A stretch of DNA of 17,343 nt from Candidatus Uhrbacteria bacterium (GCA_903828685.1 CAIKNB010000149.1:1-17343); one strand, 5' to 3'; shown: positions 1 to 5,766, counted from the stretch's first letter. The notes: generated from the letters alone by a model not told the origin. A program made the numbers and translations.

Positions 1-122
1 GGAGTGAAGATATTTCGCTTACCGGACTATCACCGTCTTTGGGTCCTCTTTCCAGAGGATTCAACTATATATCACTTCTCACATTCCAGACCCTTGGGGG
101 TCTGACGTCTGGCCCACAACTT

Positions 123-203
123 CATATATGCGACAGCCCAAGCTCGTCACCCTTGCCCGCGGTCAAACTTGCGTCCAACTCGGTACAAGGGTTCACATAT
201 ATG
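123..203 (-). other. Second enlarged helix in 23S rRNA domain I
   Basis: The self-complementary octamer CATATATG occurs at 123-130 and 196-203 and can pair across about 65 bases. Within the loop, CCCTTG and CAAGGG form an inner stem. In Bacillus subtilis the corresponding hairpin, just before GGTTGTAGGAC, is short. This appears to be a lineage-specific expansion; the boundaries are by eye. Confidence 0.55.
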
Positions 204-247
204 ATTTAGACTCGTCCGCTTTCGCTCGCCGCTACTCACGGAATCAA

Positions 248-303
248 GCTGACATCATGTTCCGGTCGGTCTCTTGCGAGATCTTACGGAACATGAAGTC
301 AGC
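248..303 (-). other. Expanded hairpin inside 23S rRNA domain I
   Basis: 248-253 pairs with 298-303 (GCTGAC/GTCAGC), then after one A-A mismatch 255-264 pairs with 287-296. A further short stem closes on a TTGC loop at 274-277. It sits between the conserved GTACCC...GGAAAAG block and GATTCCGTGAGTAGCGG. As I recall, E. coli has only about a dozen bases there. It looks like a helix expansion or a short intervening sequence; whether it is excised from mature rRNA cannot be told. Confidence 0.7.
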
Positions 304-541
304 GTTTAATTTTCTCTTTTCCACTGGGTACTGAGATGTTTCACTTCCCCAGGTTCCCTCCACACGACCTATGTATTCAGTCGTGGGTATGTCGACTTCA
401 TCGACACGGGTTGCCCCATTCGGAAATCCCCGGCTCACAGGTTGCTTGCCACCTCCCCGAGGCTTATCGCAGGCTGCTACGTCCTTCGTCGGCTCCTTCA
501 TGCCAAGCCATCCACCGTATGCCCTTATGTGCTTCGGCCAT

Positions 542-860
542 CCAGGACTGCGACCCTACTCGAGTCACTCCGGATAGCACGTTTTTTTAAGGTGTATACT
601 AATTGCTTACCCCGTTGGATCCGCTTTTCGGATCACGGGTTATGTACGCTATGTTACTTTACTTTTTTGCCTTGCACGTATGACATCCCATCGTCCACGC
701 TCCATGTTACAAGTAACATTTCGCATGAACGTCGAGCCATCGTGCAGTTATGTTGTCGAGGTCCGGGCTGTCCACTTGCCCGTGCCTTTGCTACCTTGGG
801 GCGAGGCAGACAGTGATGAAAGGAGAGAGTCCTCTCATCACTAGCCGTCTCGATTGTGAG
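542..860 (-). other. 23S rRNA leader region with hairpins; no gene seen
   Basis: This stretch of about 320 bases holds no tRNA, 16S or convincing protein gene. It contains three inverted repeats. At 611-639, CCCGT plus GATCCG pairs with CGGATC plus ACGGG around a 5-base loop. At 704-719 there is a perfect 7-2-7 palindrome, ATGTTAC/GTAACAT, whose half ATGTTAC recurs at 651-657. At 812-842, AGTGATGA pairs with TCATCACT and continues inward around a 5-base loop. The 23S gene must either be transcribed from here or by read-through from 1014. I found no strong promoter between 541 and 860. The hairpins could be rRNA-processing or antitermination elements. Confidence 0.5.
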
Positions 861-889
861 AAAAAAAACCGCTTGGCAGTGGCCAAGCG
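861..889 (-). terminator. Strong intrinsic terminator of the small RNA
   Basis: On the minus strand, CGCTTGGC pairs with GCCAAGCG (870-877 with 882-889) around a 4-base loop and is followed by G and eight T residues (868 down to 861). This is a classic Rho-independent terminator. It lies between the promoter at 1021-1049 and the 23S gene, so it ends a short independent transcript or acts as an attenuator ahead of 23S. Confidence 0.88.
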
Positions 890-1014
890 ACATCCTTCCA
901 ATGGAGGTTGGAGTGCTTAGCCGTTAAACGAGGTTGTCGTAAACATTGCGTTAGGCACTTGGTCTCCATTGCTCCCCCGCTGCTTCCTGCTCCCTGGGAG
1001 TTGGGTCTCAAAGT
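861..1014 (-). ncRNA. Candidate structured non-coding RNA of about 150 nt
   Basis: A near-consensus promoter (1021-1049) predicts a start near 1014, and a strong terminator ends the transcript near 861. In between there is no convincing reading frame on this strand but clear structure. CAATGGAG at 971-964 pairs perfectly with CTCCATTG at 906-899. Inside it, AGTGC (959-955) pairs with GCACT (916-912). Near the 5' end CTCCC can pair with GGGGAG around a GGAGCAGGAAGCAGC segment. I considered SRP RNA because of CAGG...GGAAGCAGC, but no properly closed GGAA tetraloop stem forms. 5S, tRNA and RNase P RNA do not fit, and 6S does not fit well. It could instead be an attenuated 23S leader. Confidence 0.55.
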
Positions 1015-1019
1015 GCGCA

Positions 1020-1025
1020 TATAAT
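1020..1025 (+). promoter_or_regulatory. -10 element of rlmH promoter
   Basis: A perfect TATAAT sits about 50 bases upstream of the rlmH ATG. The -35 region is poor: TTGGGT at 1001-1006 is only 13 bases away. The hexamer overlaps the -10 of the opposite promoter base for base, so the two promoters cannot be occupied together. Confidence 0.45.
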
Positions 1026-1049
1026 AAGTTATCCCTTTCAGCTTGTCAA
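1021..1049 (-). promoter_or_regulatory. Promoter of the small RNA
   Basis: On the minus strand a perfect TTGACA (1049-1044) is followed by a 17-base spacer and TATTAT (1026-1021). The predicted start is an A near 1014. This is the best vegetative-type promoter in the window, fitting a highly expressed stable RNA. Confidence 0.8.
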
Positions 1050-1075
1050 GTGCTGAAAATAAGGCAAAAACCATT

Positions 1076-1543
1076 ATGTTTAATCTGAATATCCGAGCCA
1101 TAGGCAAGCTGACCGAACCCTGGCTGCGCCAAGGTGTGGACATGTATGTGGATAGGATCAAGCCTTTGGCTAAAATCCAAGTGATCGAGCTGGCCGAAGG
1201 GCAAAAAGGCTCGGCCAAGCCAGACATGGAACGGACCCGGGCCAGCGAAGCCCAAAACCTGCAAAAAGGCCTGGTTTCTGGCTCGTTAATCGTGGCTTTG
1301 GACCAAACCGGCAAGCAGTTCGACTCCCCGGCGCTAGCCAAACTGCTGCAAGAACACTCCGACCGACCCCTGACATTCCTGATTGGCGGCTCCTGGGGCT
1401 TGGAAGCCGAAATCCTGAAAAAGTCAGACCTGGTCTTGTCTTTGGGCAAGCTGACCCTGCCCCACTCCCTGGCGCGACTCGTGCTGGCCGAGCAGCTCTA
1501 CCGCGCGCTTATGATCAACGCAGGCAGGGCTTACCATAAATGA
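1076..1543 (+). CDS. rlmH: 23S rRNA (pseudouridine1915-N3)-methyltransferase RlmH
   Basis: The 155-residue product matches RlmH (YbeA, about 155 residues), the SPOUT-class enzyme that methylates pseudouridine 1915 in helix 69 of 23S rRNA using S-adenosylmethionine. Diagnostic blocks are LTFLIGGSWGLEAE (about 99-112), part of the trefoil knot, LPHSLARLVLAEQLYRA (128-144), and the C-terminal YHK. The ATG at 1076 is chosen because family members start with a short M-x-[ILV] strand and AAGG lies about 12 bases upstream; an in-frame TTG at 1043 would add 11 unlikely residues. It is divergent from the candidate small RNA and from a 23S gene, a functionally fitting neighbour. A weak hairpin (AAGCT/AGCTT, about 1562-1579) follows the stop. 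Confidence 0.95.
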   Translation: MFNLNIRAIGKLTEPWLRQGVDMYVDRIKPLAKIQVIELAEGQKGSAKPDMERTRASEAQNLQKGLVSGSLIVALDQTGKQFDSPALAKLLQEHSDRPLTFLIGGSWGLEAEILKKSDLVLSLGKLTLPHSLARLVLAEQLYRALMINAGRAYHK

Positions 1544-1642
1544 CCGAGTCCCGATCAAAGGAAGCTTGAATCAGAGCTTGTTTGAGGGCTATGGGACGTA
1601 GAAAAAATTTATGTGTCCGCGGTTAGCGGAAAGGCTCGGCTG

Positions 1643-1831
1643 ATGTACAATGCTGGCATGCCAGGAGCACAAGCCAGGAGAACGGACTCGGACCTGCAAG
1701 CGGCGTGGAAAAAGTTCAACCGCAAGGTCGCAAACATCTCCTCACAAACGCGCAAGATCATGACCGACGCAGAAATACGCAAAGACCGGCAGACGCTGCT
1801 GGAGCTTAAGCGCCGCATCCAAAAAAATTGA
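1643..1831 (+). CDS. Unknown small basic helical protein (first gene of cassette)
   Basis: The product has about 62 residues and is rich in Lys, Arg and Gln, probably alpha-helical, with no signal peptide and no recognised domain. Two starts compete. ATG 1643 has GGAAAGG 8 bases upstream. ATG 1658 lies 6 bases after a TACAAT -10 box (1646-1651) that is 17 bases from a poor TTAGCG, which would give a leaderless 57-residue form. A GTG at 1613 is less likely. The stop at 1829-1831 is one base from the next ATG, so the genes are almost certainly cotranscribed. Function is unknown. Confidence 0.6.
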   Translation: MYNAGMPGAQARRTDSDLQAAWKKFNRKVANISSQTRKIMTDAEIRKDRQTLLELKRRIQKN

Positions 1832-1832
1832 T

Positions 1833-2006
1833 ATGGACAAGACGCCTAATGCGCAAGCCAAACGCAAAACCGCCACGCCAGCCGCGAGCACTCATGAAGA
1901 CTACGAGTTCCTGGCCAGCGTGTGGAATAAATTTTCGCATTCCGTGGATGACGTAAGGCGGGCCACGCTGGACCTGGCGCAAAGTTCCTCAGCCGAACGC
2001 CACTAA
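1833..2006 (+). CDS. Unknown 57-residue protein
   Basis: This short frame starts with ATG one base after the preceding stop and ends with TAA five bases before the ATG of the 498-codon gene. The product starts MDKTPNAQAKRKT, has a basic, low-complexity first 20 residues, and then a hydrophobic/acidic helix-like part (EDYEFLASVWNKF, then VDDVRRATLDLA). The exact fit between flanking genes on the same strand, with no frame overlap, supports a real gene. No family was recognised. It may be translationally coupled to both neighbours. Confidence 0.6.
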   Translation: MDKTPNAQAKRKTATPAASTHEDYEFLASVWNKFSHSVDDVRRATLDLAQSSSAERH

Positions 2007-2010
2007 ACGT

Positions 2011-3507
2011 ATGGACACACAACAACAAACCGCAGCCGAACGCCAACCCGTGCAAGAGATGCTCGAGGCGCGCCAGGAGACTCCTGAGCAGATTGCGCGC
2101 GAGATGCTGCGCCAGGGCGACGCCATGGTCACCGAAGCGAAATCCGGCATCGAGGACGCACGCAAAGCCTTGCAGGATGCCGGCGACGAAGCCGCGCGCG
2201 AAAAACTCAAACTTTTGGAAGACGAACTGGATGCGGCATGGGATAACCTCGAAATCGCGACTTCCCATCCGGAAACGGAGGAGGCCGAAACCGAAATCCG
2301 AGATCCCTGGATAGACATGCTTGAATCTTTGGATAAGACCTTCGAAAGCGGCCGGTACGATCCCAAGATGTCGCGCTTGATGCAGACGCGTGAGGGTGAA
2401 CAGGCATTCCGCCAAACACTGGATGAAAAGATCTCCGACAAGCTCAAAGCGGAACACCTGGACTTCGCCACTTTGGATCGGTTGAAGACCTTGGCGCAAG
2501 TCGATGGCAAGATGCGTGAGATCATTAAGTCCGAATTCGATACGATTGTGGGACCGAAATATTCTGAACGGCTGCTCAGCGACCAAGACCTGCGGGACGA
2601 TCTTGAGTCGATGCTGGACAAACTCTCTTTACCGATCGGAAAAGACGAAAAACCTTTGTGCCGTGAGCTGGGGCTCGATCAACTAGTGTTGGCCTACGAA
2701 ATGTTCGGCCAAGACGCGCCCGAAGCCGCAAAGCACATGGACCTGGCGCAATATTCGTCCGAACTTCGAGTCCAAAGAGGCGAAATGCTGATGAGCCCGC
2801 AATTGGACAAAACCACCGGCGAGATGTGCGGCGTAATAAGCGTGAATTTTGATTACGGAAAAAATCCTTCTGACGGAATAATGCATAGGACTTTTGCCCT
2901 AAACAAAATCGAAAAAGACGGAAAGCCGGCTTTCGAAAAATCCTGCTCTTTGGAGCTCATCAGCTTACCGACCAACTTAAAAGGAAAAAATACGGCCAAA
3001 CAAGAAATGGCCGCTACGAACAAATTCCTGAAGGAGTCGGGTTTTGACAAAGAAAAACTCCATGCCAATATCGATATTGGCGGTTACACTTGGGCGACTC
3101 TGGGCTTCGGTTGGGACGTGGAAAAGATGCGCCGCACAGGAGAAGAAGGCCTGTCCGACATCCAAATAATCAAAAACTTCGTGACCGAACGCACCCAGAA
3201 CATAACAATGAACCTGAAGGATTCGGGCATCGACTTAGAAGAGCCAGACATCAAGCCTTACATGGAACAGCTCCAAAGCATGCTCAAGACGGACGAACGC
3301 GCCGCTCTCATCACGCCGCAAGAACTCGCGGCATTAGGGAAAGAGGGACCAAAATTCATCTGGGCCGTTTCGGGCAAAAGATATCGCGCCGAGGATTATG
3401 AACCGTACCGCGAGTCGGATCCGCCCAATCCCCGTTTTAAAGGCGAGCTGCATTTCGGCAAACTGCTGCTTCTGGGTTCGGACTGGTACGGACAAAAACA
3501 ACTCTAA
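2011..3507 (+). CDS. Unknown 498-residue cytoplasmic protein
   Basis: There is no signal peptide or membrane segment. Residues 1 to about 90 are charged, Glu/Gln/Ala-rich and probably helical or coiled. The middle (100-230) is also helical. A distinct part from about 245 to 470 looks globular and mixed alpha/beta, with a compact aromatic/glycine block ANIDIGGYTWATLGFGWD at about 352-369 that looks like a conserved core or active site. The C-terminus is Tyr/Pro-rich (SGKRYRAEDYEPYRES, then GSDWYGQKQL). I do not recognise the family. There is no clear Shine-Dalgarno, but the ATG is four bases after the previous stop, suggesting coupling. It is the largest product of the cassette and is followed four bases later by another small gene. 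Confidence 0.85.
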   Translation: MDTQQQTAAERQPVQEMLEARQETPEQIAREMLRQGDAMVTEAKSGIEDARKALQDAGDEAAREKLKLLEDELDAAWDNLEIATSHPETEEAETEIRDPWIDMLESLDKTFESGRYDPKMSRLMQTREGEQAFRQTLDEKISDKLKAEHLDFATLDRLKTLAQVDGKMREIIKSEFDTIVGPKYSERLLSDQDLRDDLESMLDKLSLPIGKDEKPLCRELGLDQLVLAYEMFGQDAPEAAKHMDLAQYSSELRVQRGEMLMSPQLDKTTGEMCGVISVNFDYGKNPSDGIMHRTFALNKIEKDGKPAFEKSCSLELISLPTNLKGKNTAKQEMAATNKFLKESGFDKEKLHANIDIGGYTWATLGFGWDVEKMRRTGEEGLSDIQIIKNFVTERTQNITMNLKDSGIDLEEPDIKPYMEQLQSMLKTDERAALITPQELAALGKEGPKFIWAVSGKRYRAEDYEPYRESDPPNPRFKGELHFGKLLLLGSDWYGQKQL

Positions 3508-3511
3508 ATTT

Positions 3512-3787
3512 ATGCCATACGAAAAATCCATGGTCGGGCGTGCATTTTCTGCAGATGGGAAGGATCTTGGCGACACCAAATTTTTTGAACGTGACATGGG
3601 CATTACTCCAAAGACTGAAGCCGAGACGCTCCAACGGCTTGACCATGGCCTGGTCGAGTACGCGCTACACCAAGCCGAGGAGCTGGCTGCACGCAATCCG
3701 GAAATAAAAATTATCCTGTTTGCGGAACTAGCCAAACTGTATCCGGAGGATCCCAGGGCAAAAGATTGGGAAGACATCGGAGCATAA
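3512..3787 (+). CDS. Unknown 91-residue protein (last gene of cassette)
   Basis: It starts at ATG 3512, four bases after the stop of the 498-residue gene; longer upstream extensions overlap that gene and are unlikely. The product is acidic, with no signal peptide. It begins MPYEKSMVGRAFSADGKD and continues with a helical stretch around LDHGLVEYALHQAEELAARNP and KIILFAELAKLYPEDP. The C-terminal half looks like a small helical repeat, but I cannot name a family. A terminator follows immediately, so it closes the operon. Confidence 0.75.
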   Translation: MPYEKSMVGRAFSADGKDLGDTKFFERDMGITPKTEAETLQRLDHGLVEYALHQAEELAARNPEIKIILFAELAKLYPEDPRAKDWEDIGA

Positions 3788-3826
3788 AAAAACAGACGAG
3801 CCCACGGACGGGCTCGTCTTTGTTAC
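3786..3826. terminator. Bidirectional terminator
   Basis: AGACGAGCCC (3794-3803) pairs with GGGCTCGTCT (3810-3819) around a 6-base loop. On the plus strand it is followed by TTTGTT. On the minus strand it is followed by G and seven T residues (3792-3786). It serves the convergent cassette and the sirtuin gene, whose stop codon overlaps its edge. Confidence 0.88.
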
Positions 3827-4557
3827 ATAGAGAGCAGCTGGGGCAGAACGTCTTCAGCCCTAGCCTTGATTACGATGTTCGCTGGCACGAAACCTTCGGG
3901 GTCGGGGTTGACCTCGATGACCGCAGCTCCGCGTTCACGCGCCAAGAATGCGAACCTCGAAACCGGTTGCACATGCGCCGATGTCCCAACCACCAAAAGA
4001 GCTTGGCATAATGACACGGCGTGGAAGGCGTACCCTAGCACATCGCCATTCAGATGGTCGCCCATCCAAACGATGTTTGGCCTTTCGAGCGCTTGGCAGC
4101 AAGGCGAGTGAGGCAGGCCTTGCGGATATTCGTACGCGCGGTCATGGCGTATCTTGCCGCAGGCAGTGCAACGGTTTGCCCATAGCGTGCCATGCAGGGC
4201 CACGACCTTGGGGTGCCCGCTTGCCTCATGCAAGCCGTCGATGTTTTGCGTGAGCACTACATGCGGATGGTCCATGGCATATGTAGCCAAGGCTTGGTGC
4301 GCGACATTCGTTGGGCACCATAAGAGTTGCTCGCGCAATCCCAAATGCAACCGCCAAACCTCTTCTGGGTCTTGGCTGAAAGTTTCTGTCGTGACCGTGG
4401 TCAGGAAACTCGTATCGGAATGGTTTACCGAGTTGATAGGCACTCCGCTGGCTGCGGAAATGCCGGCACCGGTCAGGACCACGACGCGTTCGGCCGCACT
4501 TAGTATGCGTTGCGCCTCGACCATACAATCCGCAAAGTTTTGCACTTGACGTGCCAT
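3823..4557 (-). CDS. Sirtuin (SIR2-family NAD-dependent protein deacylase), atypical
   Basis: The 244-residue product has the SIR2 hallmarks in order: VVVLTGAGISAASGVP (NAD binding), LTQNIDGLHEASG, VALHGTLW with the catalytic His, a zinc site of CTAC plus a later CC pair, NIVWMGDHL, GTSAHVQP and EVNPDP. Family members remove acyl groups from lysine using NAD; some transfer ADP-ribose. The catalytic His argues against the class M type, where I recall it is replaced. The Phe-Arg that normally follows GAG-IS-x-x-SGIP is missing: the sequence reads INSVNHSDTSF. ATG 4557 (MARQVQNF) is preferred over 4605 because GAGGTG lies just upstream. A terminator at 4652-4681 separates it from the glycohydrolase gene upstream, so it should have its own promoter; a TTGACA at 4617-4622 lacks a well-spaced -10. 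Confidence 0.88.
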   Translation of the reverse strand: MARQVQNFADCMVEAQRILSAAERVVVLTGAGISAASGVPINSVNHSDTSFLTTVTTETFSQDPEEVWRLHLGLREQLLWCPTNVAHQALATYAMDHPHVVLTQNIDGLHEASGHPKVVALHGTLWANRCTACGKIRHDRAYEYPQGLPHSPCCQALERPNIVWMGDHLNGDVLGYAFHAVSLCQALLVVGTSAHVQPVSRFAFLARERGAAVIEVNPDPEGFVPANIVIKARAEDVLPQLLSM

Positions 4558-4651
4558 TTTCACCTCGCAGCAAGTTGTTAAAATAGCGATTGAAAACTTT
4601 TGCATATAATCGGAAGAATGTCAAGACGTCATGCCGAGCAAGACACGGGAT

Positions 4652-4685
4652 AAAAAACACCGCTCTCCCTGTGGAGAGCGGTTTT
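4652..4685 (-). terminator. Terminator after the ADP-ribosylglycohydrolase gene
   Basis: CCGCTCTCC (4660-4668) pairs with GGAGAGCGG (4673-4681) around a 4-base loop. On the minus strand it is followed by TG and six T residues (4657-4652). On the plus strand it is followed by only TTTT. Confidence 0.85.
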
Positions 4686-4700
4686 AAGCAGGAAAGAATT

Positions 4701-5681
4701 TCAGCACCCGGCCAAGGCGATAAGCTCCAGAGCGCGTTGACGCAGTTCGCCGGAGTGTTCCAGGCCGTTGCGCCACTTATCAGGAACAGCAGATATGCCC
4801 AGGCGCGAACCTACGATGGCGCCGGCGATCGAAGCCGTAGAGTCGGAATCGCCGTCGTGGTTTGCCGCGAAGGAACAAGCTTTGACCAGGTCATGGCCAA
4901 ACCGTATCGCCGACCAGATGCCGATGGCCAAAGCTTCGGGCCCGGTCCAACCGAGCGCACCGCAGCCTAAGTCCGGTCCGATGTCGGAAGACGGGTCGAG
5001 CCCTAGGACCGTCTCGATTAGCTCACGCGTCCGCCGAGCTTCAGGAATGAATGCGGCCAACAGGCTTTGGGCCAGGATGACCGAGGATCTCACCGAATCT
5101 CCCTTAAAGATACGCGCGATGATCGCTGCCAAGACTCCGGAAGGCGCATAGCCGTCCGGAGAGCCGTGAGTCAGGGCGCCGATTTGCGCTCCGAGATCCA
5201 ACGCATGGCTGGGGCTACCGGCGCAATAGATGCCGACAGGATGGGCGCGCATGACTGCGCCGCAGCTATCGCTTTGGTTGAGCGGCCCTTCGATCGTGCC
5301 CCTGACCTCGCTTTCGAGCGCTTTAAGGCTGGTCTGCCCTGGCGAGCGCGAATACTGCATAGATGCCTGGAGAGCGCGCCATTGGCGCAGCTCTGCATAG
5401 ACATCCTCGAGGATCTGTGCAGTTTCGCCTCCGCGGCGCACGCCGTGCACGATGCCGCGGCAGACAGCCAGCGCCTGCTGGGTGTCATCAGTGATCGAAC
5501 CCGGGCCCTGACCGGGGAAACCCAAAGGCTCACTCACGCCCTCGGATCCATAAATCGACGCTATCTGTTCGTGCGTCAGGAATTCCACGGAAGCACCCAC
5601 CGAGTCGCCGAAGGCGGCGCCCAGCATGACTCCGCAGGCCAGCTGCTGCTCCAGCCCTAATTTTTTCTTGAAAATATTCAT
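4701..5681 (-). CDS. ADP-ribosylglycohydrolase (DraG/ARH family)
   Basis: The 326-residue product carries the two metal-binding signatures of ADP-ribosylglycohydrolases: GAAFGDSVGASVEF followed by SITDDTQQAL near the N-terminus, and NHDGDSDSTASIAGAIVG near the C-terminus. CGAVMRAHPVGIY and ALTHGSPDGY lie between them. Family enzymes use a dinuclear metal centre to hydrolyse ADP-ribose from proteins or nucleic acids, or to act on related ADP-ribosyl compounds. It is cytoplasmic. The start at 5681 (MNIFKKKLGLEQQ) has AGGAAAAGG directly upstream; the open frame extends further to 5807 but crosses the promoter. The sirtuin lies downstream on the same strand. Whether they share a substrate pathway is inference. 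Confidence 0.9.
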   Translation of the reverse strand: MNIFKKKLGLEQQLACGVMLGAAFGDSVGASVEFLTHEQIASIYGSEGVSEPLGFPGQGPGSITDDTQQALAVCRGIVHGVRRGGETAQILEDVYAELRQWRALQASMQYSRSPGQTSLKALESEVRGTIEGPLNQSDSCGAVMRAHPVGIYCAGSPSHALDLGAQIGALTHGSPDGYAPSGVLAAIIARIFKGDSVRSSVILAQSLLAAFIPEARRTRELIETVLGLDPSSDIGPDLGCGALGWTGPEALAIGIWSAIRFGHDLVKACSFAANHDGDSDSTASIAGAIVGSRLGISAVPDKWRNGLEHSGELRQRALELIALAGC

Positions 5682-5708
5682 CCTTTTCCTTTCGATGTGC
5701 GATAAGCG

Positions 5709-5737
5709 ACTTAACCAATTAACCGCTGATTTGTCAA
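5709..5737 (-). promoter_or_regulatory. Promoter of the ADP-ribosylglycohydrolase gene
   Basis: On the minus strand TTGACA (5737-5732) is followed by a 17-base spacer and TTAAGT (5714-5709). The -35 is perfect and the -10 matches three of six. The same arrangement (TTGACA, 17, TTAACT) stands before the gene at 6674. Confidence 0.55.
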
Positions 5738-5766
5738 ACCATAGCGGGCGCGAATGGCGTGCTAAG

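Larger units (their letters stand above)
1..541 (-). rRNA. rrl: 23S ribosomal RNA, 5' part (partial, runs off the window)
   Basis: Read on the minus strand, this matches the start of bacterial 23S rRNA. Near the 5' end are ACGGTGGATG and GATAAGC. Further on come GATTTCCGAATGGGG, then GTGAAACATCTCAGTACCC, then GAGTAGCGGCGAGCGAA, all domain I landmarks. The 5' end is placed near 541 by counting back from GGTGGATG as in Escherichia coli, so it is accurate to a few bases. The rest of the gene lies beyond position 1. No 16S gene or tRNA lies upstream on this strand anywhere in the window, so it is not in a normal 16S-23S operon. Compared with E. coli from memory, two hairpins (248-303 and 123-203) are enlarged. 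Confidence 0.95.

Noticed and set aside
128..816. Several open frames on both strands between 128 and 816
   Set aside because: They lie in the 23S rRNA gene and its leader; the rRNA signature is unmistakable and the frames overlap one another without ribosome sites.
970..1005. SRP RNA signature (CAGG ... GGAAGCAGC) in the small RNA
   Set aside because: The order of elements resembles SRP helix 8, but the apical GNRA loop cannot be closed by a stem and the 5' and 3' ends do not pair, so I did not name it SRP RNA.
841..1449. 202-codon frame on the minus strand
   Set aside because: It is antisense to rlmH, contains the small RNA and its terminator, and its product is low-complexity shadow sequence.
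1846..2621. 246- and 210-codon frames on the minus strand
   Set aside because: They are antisense to the 57- and 498-codon genes, have Ser- or Phe/Leu-rich shadow composition, and lack ribosome sites.
4400..4470. Frameshift as the cause of the missing sirtuin FR motif
   Set aside because: An FR pair appears in another frame but in an unrelated context, and the main frame keeps alignable sequence on both sides, so natural variation is more likely.
4600..4625. TATAAT and TTGACA boxes upstream of the sirtuin
   Set aside because: The TATAAT (4605-4610) is on the opposite strand, and the TTGACA (minus strand) has no -10 at 16-18 bases, so no promoter was called.
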